Translations under genes and position numbers: made by a program
From: Candidatus Atribacteria bacterium ADurb.Bin276
GTDB taxonomy: Bacteria > Atribacterota > Atribacteria > Atribacterales > Atribacteraceae
NCBI GenBank assembly: GCA_002069605.1
Contig: MWBQ01000047.1
Span: forward strand, 1-46,201
Reading direction: 5' to 3'
Length of the DNA stretch: 46,201 nucleotides
The notes under the pieces: generated by a model
Told to the model about the DNA's origin: nothing
The model's database searches: none
What the model saw: the letters and a program-made list of their open reading frames with translations, nothing else
In this document: piece by piece, positions 1 through 8,398 of the stretch
Position numbering within the stretch: position 1 is the stretch's first letter
Layout of the letters: each line of letters opens with the position of its first letter

Positions 1-1
1 A

Positions 2-316
2 ATTCGTCTTTTAAATCCACCTGCTCATTTAATTATTACCATAGCGATAAGCATTGCTTTTATTTATTTCATGCTCCGATTTCTTGGCAACTGGAAATGG
101 TGGTTTTTTTTAGGAGCTGGTTTGTTTTTGTCCGGAGCTTGGGGAAATCTCATCGATCGTTTACGTTGGGGATATGTACTCGACTTTTTTGAGCCATCAT
201 TCTGGGCGACTTTCAATATCGCCGACTTAGCAATTATTGCTGGTTTAGTTTTGGTTTTTATTCAAATCTGGATTCAGGGTTCAGCAATTGAAGAAACAAA
301 AAATCAAGGTGTATGA
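2..316 (+). CDS. lspA: Lipoprotein signal peptidase (signal peptidase II), 5' end missing
   Basis: This is the C-terminal 104 residues of LspA, the membrane aspartyl protease that removes signal peptides from prolipoproteins after lipid attachment. The frame is open from the window edge, so the start and first membrane helices lie outside. The visible part has hydrophobic helices around the family signature GAWGNLIDRLRWGYVLDF, then FNIADLAII. The Asp of VLDF and the Asp of FNIAD match the catalytic pair known for the family. The 3' end overlaps the next gene, a pseudouridine synthase, as in many Firmicutes. A lipoprotein gene lies at 36446-36883. The call is firm. Confidence 0.93.
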   Translation: MRLLNPPAHLIITIAISIAFIYFMLRFLGNWKWWFFLGAGLFLSGAWGNLIDRLRWGYVLDFFEPSFWATFNIADLAIIAGLVLVFIQIWIQGSAIEETKNQGV

Positions 317-1232
317 TAATGAGTTTTGCCGGATTGATGTCTGGCTGCATAGAAATTTCCCAGATTTTTCCCGATCGGCATTTTCAAAGCTTATAAAACA
401 AGGTTTGATAAAAAAGAACCAGGAAGTTATATATAAACCGAGTAGTGAAGTCCGCCCTGGCGATATTCTTGAAATCACCTGGCCAGTCGATGCACGACAC
501 ACCTTAGAGCCTCAAAATCTACCCTTAGATATCATTTATCAAGATGATCATATTGTGGTGATAAATAAAAGAGCCGGAATAATCGTTCATCCAGTTCGTC
601 CTTTCCAAAAAGATACCCTGATCAATAGTTTGCTTTTTCATGGGATTGAACTGTCTCGTTATGGAGCTCCGCTTCGTCCGGGAATTGTTCATCGCTTGGA
701 CCGGGATACCTCGGGTGTTTTGGTGATTGCCAAGACCGATCGTGCCTATCTCGAACTGATCCAAATGTTTAAAAACCGAACGATCGAGAAATTTTACTTA
801 GCTTTAATCGAAGGACAGTGGAAGGGGGTTAAGCAGGTTGATTTAGCCATTCGGAGAAATCCACGGGTGCCCTGTTTGATGAAGATTTCGTCAAGTGGTG
901 GAAAACCAGCACTGACTGAGATAGAGCCTCTGTGGATTGGTGATTCATATTCTCTTTTGTTGGTCAAACCTCGGACCGGACGAACTCATCAGATTCGAGT
1001 CCATTTAAGTTCTCAAGGGTATCCGATTGTAGGGGATAAGTCCTATGGAAGTAATCGTTCCGGTGAGATAATGAAACGTCAAGCTTTACATGCTTTTCTC
1101 ATAGCCTTTTCCCATCCAGTTACCAAGACAAAAATGTTTTTTGCCGCTGCCTTACCCAGTGATTTTCAAGAAGCCATAAATAAAATTTCAAATTCTATGA
1201 AGGTTATCGGGAATAGCAGGAATTACGGTTAA
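288..1232 (+). CDS. rluD: RluA/RluD-family 23S rRNA pseudouridine synthase
   Basis: This 314-residue protein has an N-terminal S4 RNA-binding domain (about residues 12-70) followed by the RluA-type catalytic domain. The signature HRLDRDTSG carries the catalytic Asp, and RTGRTHQIRVHL is the second family motif. Such enzymes isomerise uridine in rRNA or tRNA; the exact site cannot be read from sequence, so the symbol is by synteny with lspA-ylyB. The TTG start at 288 lies inside lspA, a 29-base overlap. A GTG at 309, overlapping the lspA stop more tightly, is a possible alternative. The 3' end overlaps rqcH on the other strand by 45 bases. Confidence 0.9.
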   Translation: MKKQKIKVYDNEFCRIDVWLHRNFPDFSRSAFSKLIKQGLIKKNQEVIYKPSSEVRPGDILEITWPVDARHTLEPQNLPLDIIYQDDHIVVINKRAGIIVHPVRPFQKDTLINSLLFHGIELSRYGAPLRPGIVHRLDRDTSGVLVIAKTDRAYLELIQMFKNRTIEKFYLALIEGQWKGVKQVDLAIRRNPRVPCLMKISSSGGKPALTEIEPLWIGDSYSLLLVKPRTGRTHQIRVHLSSQGYPIVGDKSYGSNRSGEIMKRQALHAFLIAFSHPVTKTKMFFAAALPSDFQEAINKISNSMKVIGNSRNYG

Positions 1233-2906
1233 ATTTTTTTCGTTGCGGAAGATCATTTTCCCTAAACCGGCATGAGGAAGTGTTTTTACGTTTTTAATAG
1301 GTGTATACATAACAATTACCGAAGTTTCATTCCGAAGAGAAGAGTAATACCCAGCAATTTGAGCGGCCAGGAAAAGGTCTTCAGTAAGCCTCTCGGGCTG
1401 GTTGGATATTCTCAGTAAAACATGCGAACCAGGAAAATCTCTTACGTGAAGCCAATAATCGTCTCGGGATGAAAAACGGGTAACTAATAAATGATTGGCT
1501 TTTTCATTTTTTCCAACCAAAATTAAATTTTTCGATGGAGTAAGGAATTTTATAATACCCGGTTCAAAAAATCCTGATTGGGTTGAATTATTGTCATCTT
1601 GCTCTTGGTGGAGCGGGGCTTGGTCAAGGTTTATGAGTTCCTTTTCAAGGATTTTTTTACGGAATTCCAGCTCTTCTTTTTTCTTTTTTAGTATTTGATT
1701 GCGAGTTTTTGATTTTCGATATTTTCGAAAATAGAGCTGCATGTTTTGATTAATGGAAAGAAGAGGGTCAATCTCGATAAAAACTTCTCCTGAATTTCCA
1801 GTGAGAAGGTTGGCTACCAAAAATCCTTTGGGTTGTTTTTTAATAATATTTAATTGCGGATAAAGTTTCAAAAGGTTTCCCCGGGTTAATAGCTCAACCA
1901 GCTGATCCTCGCTAACCAGAGATTGACCAACTTTCAATAATTCTTCTTTAATGAACAAAAGTTCTTTTTCGATAAAACTTTTCTTTTTGTTTTTTTGACT
2001 GAGAAAAGCCTGTAAACTCCAGTAGGTTTGAGCGAAGTATTTTACTGCTTCATTGAGGTTGGGGAAATCATGGTGAGGAAGCTGAGCATAATGCTGTGTT
2101 GACAACCAAAATATTCCTAAGGGAAAATTATCCTGCGGAGAGATATAGACGGAAAAAACCAAATTTTGATTAAAAAGTGGTCGAAAGATATTTTGAAGAC
2201 AGGTGCTTAAGAGCAATTGAAGATTACCAGCATTGAATCTGCTGTTGACTAAACACTCAGCTATTATCGTTGCCAAGAAAGGTCCAACACCATCAATATT
2301 TTTTAAAAGCCATTTTGGTAAATCATCATCTTGCTTTGGAATTGGAAATTCGGCTTTTTCCTGAACCAAGAGGAGTGGATCTATGGCATTTATTTTAAGC
2401 GGGGGAAGCTGATACGGTTTTCCAACGACAATGGTGCGGAAACGGTTCTGTTGAGGACCAACTATTTTTTGACAACCGAGTATATAAGAAGGGTTGTCGG
2501 CGGTCGTTAAAATACAATTAGCGTTTCGTCCGGTTAGCTCACAATAAAGATAAAAGAGGTTTTTTTCTTCCCAAATTTTTTGGTTCTGAAAGGTTAAACG
2601 GATTACCCGGTCCCATCCCATTTGTTCGAATCCGATTATTTTAGCTCCAACCAAATATTTATTGAGAATCTGCACCCAGGCTGATTCTTTGATTTTTTTC
2701 ATAATCGGTTTTTGCTGAGAATGGTAAAAGAAACAAATTTCGGGATGAGTGGATAGGACTAAAAAACCCGGTTGGTTTCGAGAGCGAATCTCTAAACAAG
2801 TTTCTCGGTTTTCAGTAAGGGTAATTTTTTGTACCCGAGCTCCTTCCACAAGGGGGGAAACGGTTTCAATTTGAAAGCGTAAAGGAATTCCTTCCAGTAT
2901 TCTCAT
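1188..2906 (-). CDS. rqcH: Rqc2/NFACT homolog RqcH, ribosome quality control
   Basis: This is an NFACT protein of 572 residues. The family binds stalled 50S subunits carrying peptidyl-tRNA and adds C-terminal alanine tails that mark the peptide for degradation. The N-terminal NFACT-N domain contains GWDRVIRL at about 97-104; Asp99-Arg100 match the DR pair needed for tRNA binding in B. subtilis RqcH. A helix-hairpin-helix-like segment (NIDGVGPFLATII) and a charged coiled coil (about 380-440) follow. The C-terminal NFACT-R domain has DDYWLHVRDFPGSHVLLR. It is transcribed away from yicC and converges on rluD. In B. subtilis the homolog yloA also sits near yloC (yicC). Confidence 0.92.
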   Translation of the reverse strand: MRILEGIPLRFQIETVSPLVEGARVQKITLTENRETCLEIRSRNQPGFLVLSTHPEICFFYHSQQKPIMKKIKESAWVQILNKYLVGAKIIGFEQMGWDRVIRLTFQNQKIWEEKNLFYLYCELTGRNANCILTTADNPSYILGCQKIVGPQQNRFRTIVVGKPYQLPPLKINAIDPLLLVQEKAEFPIPKQDDDLPKWLLKNIDGVGPFLATIIAECLVNSRFNAGNLQLLLSTCLQNIFRPLFNQNLVFSVYISPQDNFPLGIFWLSTQHYAQLPHHDFPNLNEAVKYFAQTYWSLQAFLSQKNKKKSFIEKELLFIKEELLKVGQSLVSEDQLVELLTRGNLLKLYPQLNIIKKQPKGFLVANLLTGNSGEVFIEIDPLLSINQNMQLYFRKYRKSKTRNQILKKKKEELEFRKKILEKELINLDQAPLHQEQDDNNSTQSGFFEPGIIKFLTPSKNLILVGKNEKANHLLVTRFSSRDDYWLHVRDFPGSHVLLRISNQPERLTEDLFLAAQIAGYYSSLRNETSVIVMYTPIKNVKTLPHAGLGKMIFRNEKNLTVIPAIPDNLHRI

Positions 2907-2927
2907 CGATTCGGAGTCCTGATTTTG

Positions 2928-2956
2928 TTGACACGATCAATAATATTAAATAATAT
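2928..2956 (+). promoter_or_regulatory. Probable promoter of the yicC-gmk operon
   Basis: A perfect TTGACA (2928-2933) is followed after 17 bases by TAATAT (2951-2956). It points toward yicC and would give a leader of roughly 260 bases. It overlaps the divergent rqcH promoter. Confidence 0.5.
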
Positions 2957-2978
2957 TATTCCAGTTGTATAATTGCAA
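2950..2978 (-). promoter_or_regulatory. Probable sigma-A-type promoter of rqcH
   Basis: On the minus strand TTGCAA (2973-2978) is followed after 17 bases by TATTAT (2950-2955). The predicted transcript starts about 37 bases before the rqcH ATG. Its -10 box occupies nearly the same bases as that of the divergent + strand promoter, so the two may compete for polymerase. Confidence 0.5.
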
Positions 2979-3221
2979 GCTTTGTTTTCATTCCCAGTGA
3001 ATACGGCTCAAATTAAAGATTGAAATATTATGTTCAGTCATCAGTATTAAAAAGTAAAGGAGACCATGGGTAAAATAATTTTCTTCTTTGGAAAGATGTC
3101 ACATTGCTGCGGAGAGAGTGTTTAAAAATCGTTTTATCCAATAATTAAATCACGTTCCCATAAGGTGATAATAGCGGGGAACTTGGTGATATATCTAAAA
3201 AGATTTAAGAAAGGTGAAAAA
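2957..3221 (+). other. Non-coding leader region between rqcH and yicC
   Basis: The gap between the divergent rqcH and yicC genes (2907-3221) holds the two promoters and then about 265 bases with no convincing gene. An inverted repeat GTTCCC (3154-3159) / GGGAAC (3177-3182) with a 17-base loop could fold in the leader, but no T-run follows it. An in-frame GTG at 3165 would extend yicC by 19 residues that do not resemble the family. The ATG at 3222 has the better ribosome-binding site. Confidence 0.4.
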
Positions 3222-4094
3222 ATGAAAAGTATGACAGGATTTGGGCATGCTGAAGGTGAGGGTACGATTGGATTTTATCGAATATCCATCAAAAGCTTTA
3301 ACCATCGCTTTTCAGATATTAATTTACGGCTTCCCCGTGAATTATGTGTTTGGGAAGAAAATTTAATATCTTATCTTAAAGAACGGGTATCTCGAGGAAA
3401 GGTTGAGTTAAAGCTTAACTTTGAGCCCAGTGAAGAAGCATTTTCGGTTGAAGCCAATACGCTTTTAGCTAAAGCCTATTTAAAAGCTCTTCATAAATTG
3501 AGCAGCGAATTGAACATTCCTTATGAAGCCGACCTGCGGGATTTAATGCAAGTTCCGGAAATTATCAAACTTAAAGAAGACGATCACCGCTGGCTTGATG
3601 AATATCAGCGGTTTTTCCCAATATTTAAAGAAGCAGTGGAAGCTTTTCTACAGTATCGGTTACGAGAAGGAGAAAAGTTGCAGCATGACCTTATACAGCA
3701 AATGGAAAAATTTCGAGAATTGATATCAATGGTTGAAGAGAAATCAAAGAATATCCCGGAGTACTATCGGGAAAAGCTTAATCAGAGATTAAAAGAAATC
3801 ATTCCCTCAGTTCCGGTAAACGAAAACTTATTAGCACAGGAAATAGTATTCTATGTTGATCGAAGTGATATTCACGAAGAAATTATCCGTTTGAAAGCTC
3901 ATATTTGTCGGTTTGATGATATTCTTTCCCGTCAAGATTCAATAGGACGTGAACTTGAATTTGTATTGCAAGAAATGAATCGTGAAGTGAATACAATTGG
4001 TTCTAAGACTTCAAATGTTGAAATATCTTCTTTAATTATTGATTTAAAAACGGTATTAGAAAAAATGAGAGAGCAAATTCAGAATGTGGAGTAA
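3222..4094 (+). CDS. yicC: YicC-family endoribonuclease
   Basis: This 290-residue protein begins MKSMTGFGHAEGEG, the hallmark N-terminus of the YicC family, and ends in the DUF1732 domain with LEFVLQEMNREVNTIGSKTS. YicC proteins are stress-related endoribonucleases (E. coli YicC and B. subtilis YloC). The start is the ATG preceded by AAGGTG five bases upstream. A helical middle section (about 125-200) is rich in Glu and Lys. gmk follows after nine bases, the arrangement seen in many bacteria. The small remA gene that usually sits between the two in Firmicutes is absent here. Confidence 0.92.
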   Translation: MKSMTGFGHAEGEGTIGFYRISIKSFNHRFSDINLRLPRELCVWEENLISYLKERVSRGKVELKLNFEPSEEAFSVEANTLLAKAYLKALHKLSSELNIPYEADLRDLMQVPEIIKLKEDDHRWLDEYQRFFPIFKEAVEAFLQYRLREGEKLQHDLIQQMEKFRELISMVEEKSKNIPEYYREKLNQRLKEIIPSVPVNENLLAQEIVFYVDRSDIHEEIIRLKAHICRFDDILSRQDSIGRELEFVLQEMNREVNTIGSKTSNVEISSLIIDLKTVLEKMREQIQNVE

Positions 4095-4103
4095 AAGATA
4101 GTT

Positions 4104-4706
4104 ATGCCCGGCCTTCTTTTTGTTCTTTCTGGACCATCTGGTGCTGGAAAAAGTACCGTAAGAAAGGCGGTAATGGAACAGTGTGAAGGTCTGAAATATT
4201 CTATTTCTTACACAACCCGCTTAAGACGAGAAGGAGAACGAGAGGCAATTGATTACTATTTTGTCGATGATGAAACCTTTCAGCACATGAAAGAGAACCA
4301 TCTGTTTATTGAATGGGCCAAGGTTCATGGTAACTTTTATGGAACACCTCGTTTAAAAATGGAGGAGTGGTTGCAGAGAGGATTTGATGTCATATTAGAA
4401 ATTGACGTACAGGGAGCTCTCCAAGTAAAAAGAAATTACCCTCAGGGAATTTTTGTTTTTATTGCTCCACCATCCTTAGAAACTCTTGGAGAACGTCTTC
4501 GTAATCGTAAAACTGATCGAGAAGATGTTATTTATCTGAGGATGATGAATGCTTTGATTGAAATGAAATCGATTCAGGATTATGATTATTTGATAATTAA
4601 TAATGTTCTTAAAGAAACCGTTCATAAATTCCATTCAGTTATTATTGCCGAGCGTTGTCGTATTCGTTATGGAGATGATGAGACACAAGAACTTTTATCA
4701 GAATGA
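4104..4706 (+). CDS. gmk: Guanylate kinase
   Basis: Guanylate kinase converts GMP plus ATP to GDP and ADP in guanine nucleotide synthesis and salvage. The 200 residues match the family length. The P-loop is GPSGAGKST at residues 10-18. The GMP-binding region contains SYTTRLRREGE and the lid contains RLRNRKTDRED. The family's closing segment YDYLIINN is present. It lies directly after yicC and before rpoZ, the common yicC-gmk-rpoZ order. The gap to rpoZ carries a terminator-like hairpin, so the downstream genes may be expressed less or from their own promoter. Confidence 0.95.
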   Translation: MPGLLFVLSGPSGAGKSTVRKAVMEQCEGLKYSISYTTRLRREGEREAIDYYFVDDETFQHMKENHLFIEWAKVHGNFYGTPRLKMEEWLQRGFDVILEIDVQGALQVKRNYPQGIFVFIAPPSLETLGERLRNRKTDREDVIYLRMMNALIEMKSIQDYDYLIINNVLKETVHKFHSVIIAERCRIRYGDDETQELLSE

Positions 4707-4745
4707 CATTTTTTCTTACTTATGTTTATCATGACCTGGAGCAAC

Positions 4746-4815
4746 GCCCTTACATTTTTATATTATTTGTAGAAGCTTGATTTATCAAGCCCGTTTTTTT
4801 TCAGGATAAAATAGA
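4746..4815 (+). repeat. Degenerate copy of a dispersed palindromic repeat (family A) with a terminator-like hairpin
   Basis: This stretch in the gmk-rpoZ gap aligns by eye with the repeat at 21235-21300. Both run from a GCCC-TTAC/GCCCCTAC half, through an AT-rich spacer, to GCTTG-TTTATCA-GCCCGT and TTTTCAGGATA. Here the right half forms GCTTGA (4775-4780) / TCAAGC (4785-4790) with a four-base loop, then CCG and eight T (4794-4801). That shape would work as a Rho-independent terminator or attenuator upstream of rpoZ. Confidence 0.5.
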
Positions 4816-4832
4816 TAGATTGGAGTGAAATT

Positions 4833-5027
4833 ATGCTGTCCATTGATGAATTGATCAAGAAAACTGGGAACCGTTATTATTTAACCACCCTGGTGGCTAA
4901 GCGTTCCAAACAACTTAATCAAGGTGCCAAACCTTTGATTGAAAATCAACAACCAGCCAAACCACTTTTTATTGCTTTAAAAGAGGTTGCTGAGGATAAA
5001 ATTAAGTGGTCTAAGGAAACGGCATGA
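4833..5027 (+). CDS. rpoZ: RNA polymerase omega subunit
   Basis: This 64-residue protein is the size and shape of the omega subunit, which helps fold and stabilise the beta-prime subunit of RNA polymerase. It begins MLSIDELIKKTGNRYYLTTL and has the family's VAKRSKQL stretch, then ends in a short helix with IALKEVAEDKI. The start has TTGGAG upstream. The stop overlaps the coaBC start by four bases (ATGA), so the two are probably translationally coupled. The gmk-rpoZ-coaBC-priA context supports the call, which sequence alone would leave less certain in so short a protein. Confidence 0.88.
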   Translation: MLSIDELIKKTGNRYYLTTLVAKRSKQLNQGAKPLIENQQPAKPLFIALKEVAEDKIKWSKETA

Positions 5028-6241
5028 ATATTTATTATCCACCGTTGTTTTGGAAGAATAAAAAAATTCTTTTTGGAATTACTGGTGGAATTTCTGCCTA
5101 TAAAGTAGCTGGTTTTATCAGCCATCTGGTTCAAGCAGGATCGGATATCCAAGTCATTATGACTGAGGCAGCCAAGAAATTTGTAGGAGAAAATACCTTC
5201 AACGCATTAACCCGTAGGCCGGTTTATTCCAGTCTATTTGAATCCGGCGAAAAAATTCTCCATATTCATTTAATGAGAGAATATGATTATTTGGTAGTTG
5301 CACCAGCAACTGCGAATATCATCGGCAAAATGGCCGGGGGAATTGGTGATGACCTGTTAAGCAGCTGTTTTTTGGTTGATCCGAAGAAAATCATTTTAGT
5401 TCCGGCTATGAATGTTGACATGTGGGGTAACCCAATCGTGCAAGAAAATTTAAAAAAACTCATTGCGATCGGGGTACGGGTCATGAATCCCTCTTCCGGA
5501 TCTTTAGCTTGCGGTGAAACCGGGGCGGGGCGTCTTCCCGATCAAGAGGAGTTTATAGAAAACCTTTACTACTTCCTTAGTTCTTATCGATCTCTACAAG
5601 GGAAAAGAGCATTGATTACTGCCGGACCAACTCGGGAATATATTGATCCCATCCGTTATCTAACCAATTCTTCCAGTGGCCTGATGGGCTGTTCGCTGGC
5701 GGCTGCTGCTCGAGCCCATGGAGCCGAGGTAACTTTGATTGGTGGTCCAATGTCGGTGAGAATTCCATCCGGAGTTGATTACCTTCCAATCGTTTCAACC
5801 CAGGACTTAGAAACTGCGACTCTCAAACAATTTGATAAAATGGATATTTGTATCATGACCGCTGCGGTTGCTGATTATCGACCTTCAATTACCTCTCCAA
5901 TAAAGATAAAAAAGCAGGGTAAAAGTGAAATTGCTCTAAGTTTAACTCAAAATCCTGATATTCTTTCCGAACTAGGCCAAAAGAAAGCAGCTCAATTATT
6001 AGTCGGATTCTGTGCTGAAGATGGAGATATTGTCTCGGAAGCTCGTCGAAAATTACAGCAAAAGAATTGTGATGTGATGATTGCCAATCGTATTTTACCA
6101 GGAGAAAGTGGTTTCGAAGTGAATAAAAATAAAGCTTGGCTTCTCAATAAGAATGGTGCATTGATTGATATTCCTTTAATGGATAAAATGGAATTGGCTG
6201 AAACGATTGTGAACTACCTGGTTTCTCTTTATTTTACATGA
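5024..6241 (+). CDS. coaBC: Bifunctional phosphopantothenoylcysteine decarboxylase / phosphopantothenate-cysteine ligase
   Basis: CoaBC carries out two successive steps of coenzyme A synthesis. The N-terminal flavoprotein CoaC half (to about residue 190) has the ITGGISAYK start, His80 in the LHIHL motif, VVAPATAN, the substrate-binding PAMN, and Cys163 in LACGETGAGR. The C-terminal CoaB half has ALITAGPTREYIDPIR, SSSGLMG, TAAVADYRP and NPDIL. All key residues expected for both activities are visible. The 405-residue length is normal. It overlaps rpoZ and priA by four bases each, a tight operon. coaD for a later step lies at 17453. Confidence 0.96.
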   Translation: MNIYYPPLFWKNKKILFGITGGISAYKVAGFISHLVQAGSDIQVIMTEAAKKFVGENTFNALTRRPVYSSLFESGEKILHIHLMREYDYLVVAPATANIIGKMAGGIGDDLLSSCFLVDPKKIILVPAMNVDMWGNPIVQENLKKLIAIGVRVMNPSSGSLACGETGAGRLPDQEEFIENLYYFLSSYRSLQGKRALITAGPTREYIDPIRYLTNSSSGLMGCSLAAAARAHGAEVTLIGGPMSVRIPSGVDYLPIVSTQDLETATLKQFDKMDICIMTAAVADYRPSITSPIKIKKQGKSEIALSLTQNPDILSELGQKKAAQLLVGFCAEDGDIVSEARRKLQQKNCDVMIANRILPGESGFEVNKNKAWLLNKNGALIDIPLMDKMELAETIVNYLVSLYFT

Positions 6242-8319
6242 AAATGAATTCGGTATCGGTTGCTCTTCCGCTTCCAGTCTACAAAGTGTTTAGCTATCGT
6301 ATTCCTCAAGAGATGAGCGATAAAATTCAGATTGGAACCATTGTTGAAGTTGAATTTCATGGATCACGCCGTTTTGGATGCGTTTGGTCGTTTGATTCAG
6401 TTCAAAATGATAAAGAATACGAATTAAAAAGCCTGCTTTCCTGTCTTCCGCTTGAACCCTTAGCGGATTGGCAGATGGAATTTGCCAAAAGAATTTCAAA
6501 TCAAACCTTTTCCAGTCTTGGAGAGGCACTGGCTCTCTTTGTTCCCAAGTATCAATTGTCGTGGGAGAAATGGACCAGTCAGCGAATATTTTTAATAAAT
6601 GAAGATGACGAATATTTTCTTGATTTGAAAAAGCATGGTGTTGATCCCATTTCCCAAGGAGTGAATTTATTTATTTTTAAAGATTTATTGGGACTCACTA
6701 CTCAAAAAATCAATCAATTGATAAAAAAGAATCGGATCAAGGTTGTTGAAGAAGACTATAAGAAAAATCAATATAGCCTTCCCCCGCAAAAATGGAATAA
6801 AAAATGGTGGCAAAGGGGAACTATAGCCGAGAGTTTGAATCTCTTGGGAGATCTAATCAAAGATAGCTTCGATCGAGGCTTAAAGATCTTCATTTTGTTT
6901 CCCGGTCCAAAGATTTTAGATTATTTTATGGAAAATTTAAAAACTAATTATCCCTTGGCTCGTTTTCTTTCTTTCGATGGAAGATTAACAGCCCGAAAAA
7001 GAATGCTTGCCTATCAAATGGTAAGAGAAGGCTATTTTGACGTTTTGTTGGGCACTCGTTTGGCTCAATTTTTACCAATTCATCAAATTGGTGTTCAGGT
7101 CTTGTTTGATCCCGACGACTTTGGTCATTACTCTGATCAGCAACCGCATTATCATTCTTTTCATTCGTTAATTGAGAAAGTTAGTATTACTGGTGGGGAT
7201 CTGCATATTATTGGAACCATACCCGATCTAACCCTTTATTTTGGATTGCAGGAAGGATATTTTGAAACCCAAAAAGGACAAGTAAAACAATTTACCAAAG
7301 AACAGAAGCTGGAGCTAGTAACCTATGAACAGAAAAAGACTATTCTCCCACAATTGGTACAAAAAGCCATTGCTCAAAATATAACCAACCGGCAAAATAG
7401 CATTATCTGGGTTCAAAAAACAGGATATTCGGTTGCTTTGGGTTGTTCCGATTGTGGTTTTTATTATTCCTGTTCCGATTGTGATGTAGCCTTGAGATTT
7501 TACCGGAAAGAGAGGATTCTTCGCTGCCCTCGGTGTGGGAAAAAAGTTATCCCTGAAAGCTTTTGTCCGGAATGTCATGGGCCCTGGATGAAAACTTGGG
7601 GTGATGGTATTGAGAAAGTTTATCAATTTTTAAAAAGGATCTTCTCAGGAGTACCCATAGTAAAAATCGCTTCTGATCAAGAAAGAAGCGAGCTGGATGT
7701 AAAGGGCGAGGAACCGTTGATTATTGTTGGAACCTCAGCAGCTTTACATGAAGAACTTTTAGCTCACTCGACTCTTTTTATCATTCATTCCTTTGAAGAT
7801 TGGTTATTTTTGCCTGAATTTCAAGTACGGGAAAAATTTTATCAAAATATCCAGCGAGCTCTCTATTTTTTGGGAGCAGCAAAACCACCGAAGAACAGAG
7901 TTCTTATCGAAACTTCTAAACAATATCAAAAATATATTGACCCATTTTTCCTTCCGCCTGCAGAATTTTATAAACAAGAATTGGAAAAAAGAAAAAAATA
8001 TGGATATCCTCCCAGCCAGGGGCTTCTTCAGGTGATAGCTCGTTCAAGGAATAAGTTAAATCGTGAAATGGTTTTAAATAAAGTAAAAAACGAATTAAAG
8101 GTTGATCAGTTTATAGTTGATGGTCCTTTTCCTGGAGATAGTTACCTCAAGAAATCAGGATGGAGTGATCAATTGGTGATAAAGTTTGAACCATCGGTTT
8201 TGAGCACCCTTTATAATAAAGTGACAGCTGTGGTTCAAGCCAGAAAAAGCACTGGTGTTGAAGTTGATTTTAAAGTTTATAATACTCTTCCTGGTTGGGT
8301 AAAGGATGACCCCCGATAA
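6238..8319 (+). CDS. priA: PriA-type primosomal protein N' lacking the helicase ATPase motifs
   Basis: PriA recognises stalled forks and D-loops and rebuilds the primosome. This 693-residue protein keeps the N-terminal DNA-binding domain and the complete zinc-binding region, with eight cysteines in four CxxC pairs (403/406, 412/415, 430/433, 443/446) followed by GDGIEKV. The C-terminal domain has KKYGYPPSQGLLQVIARS. The ATPase motifs are gone: the Walker A position near 194-203 reads GTIAESLNLL, the DEEH box is FDPDD (290-294), the SATPS motif is GTIPDL, and the arginine-finger motif QVAGRAGR is not found. A helicase-free PriA is known in Actinobacteria. The ATG at 6238 overlaps coaBC; 6244 is a second possible start. 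Confidence 0.88.
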   Translation: MKMNSVSVALPLPVYKVFSYRIPQEMSDKIQIGTIVEVEFHGSRRFGCVWSFDSVQNDKEYELKSLLSCLPLEPLADWQMEFAKRISNQTFSSLGEALALFVPKYQLSWEKWTSQRIFLINEDDEYFLDLKKHGVDPISQGVNLFIFKDLLGLTTQKINQLIKKNRIKVVEEDYKKNQYSLPPQKWNKKWWQRGTIAESLNLLGDLIKDSFDRGLKIFILFPGPKILDYFMENLKTNYPLARFLSFDGRLTARKRMLAYQMVREGYFDVLLGTRLAQFLPIHQIGVQVLFDPDDFGHYSDQQPHYHSFHSLIEKVSITGGDLHIIGTIPDLTLYFGLQEGYFETQKGQVKQFTKEQKLELVTYEQKKTILPQLVQKAIAQNITNRQNSIIWVQKTGYSVALGCSDCGFYYSCSDCDVALRFYRKERILRCPRCGKKVIPESFCPECHGPWMKTWGDGIEKVYQFLKRIFSGVPIVKIASDQERSELDVKGEEPLIIVGTSAALHEELLAHSTLFIIHSFEDWLFLPEFQVREKFYQNIQRALYFLGAAKPPKNRVLIETSKQYQKYIDPFFLPPAEFYKQELEKRKKYGYPPSQGLLQVIARSRNKLNREMVLNKVKNELKVDQFIVDGPFPGDSYLKKSGWSDQLVIKFEPSVLSTLYNKVTAVVQARKSTGVEVDFKVYNTLPGWVKDDPR

Positions 8320-8398
8320 GACTTTGTGCCAATTTATGACAACCGATGGTAAAGATTGAGTAGTTTGGTTAACTCCTTTCTTCATAGGTTAATTTGCT

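Noticed and set aside
3165-3221. Longer YicC start at GTG 3165
   Set aside because: The added 19 residues do not fit the family, whose proteins start with a short lead into KSMTGFG, and AAGGTG is placed for the ATG at 3222.
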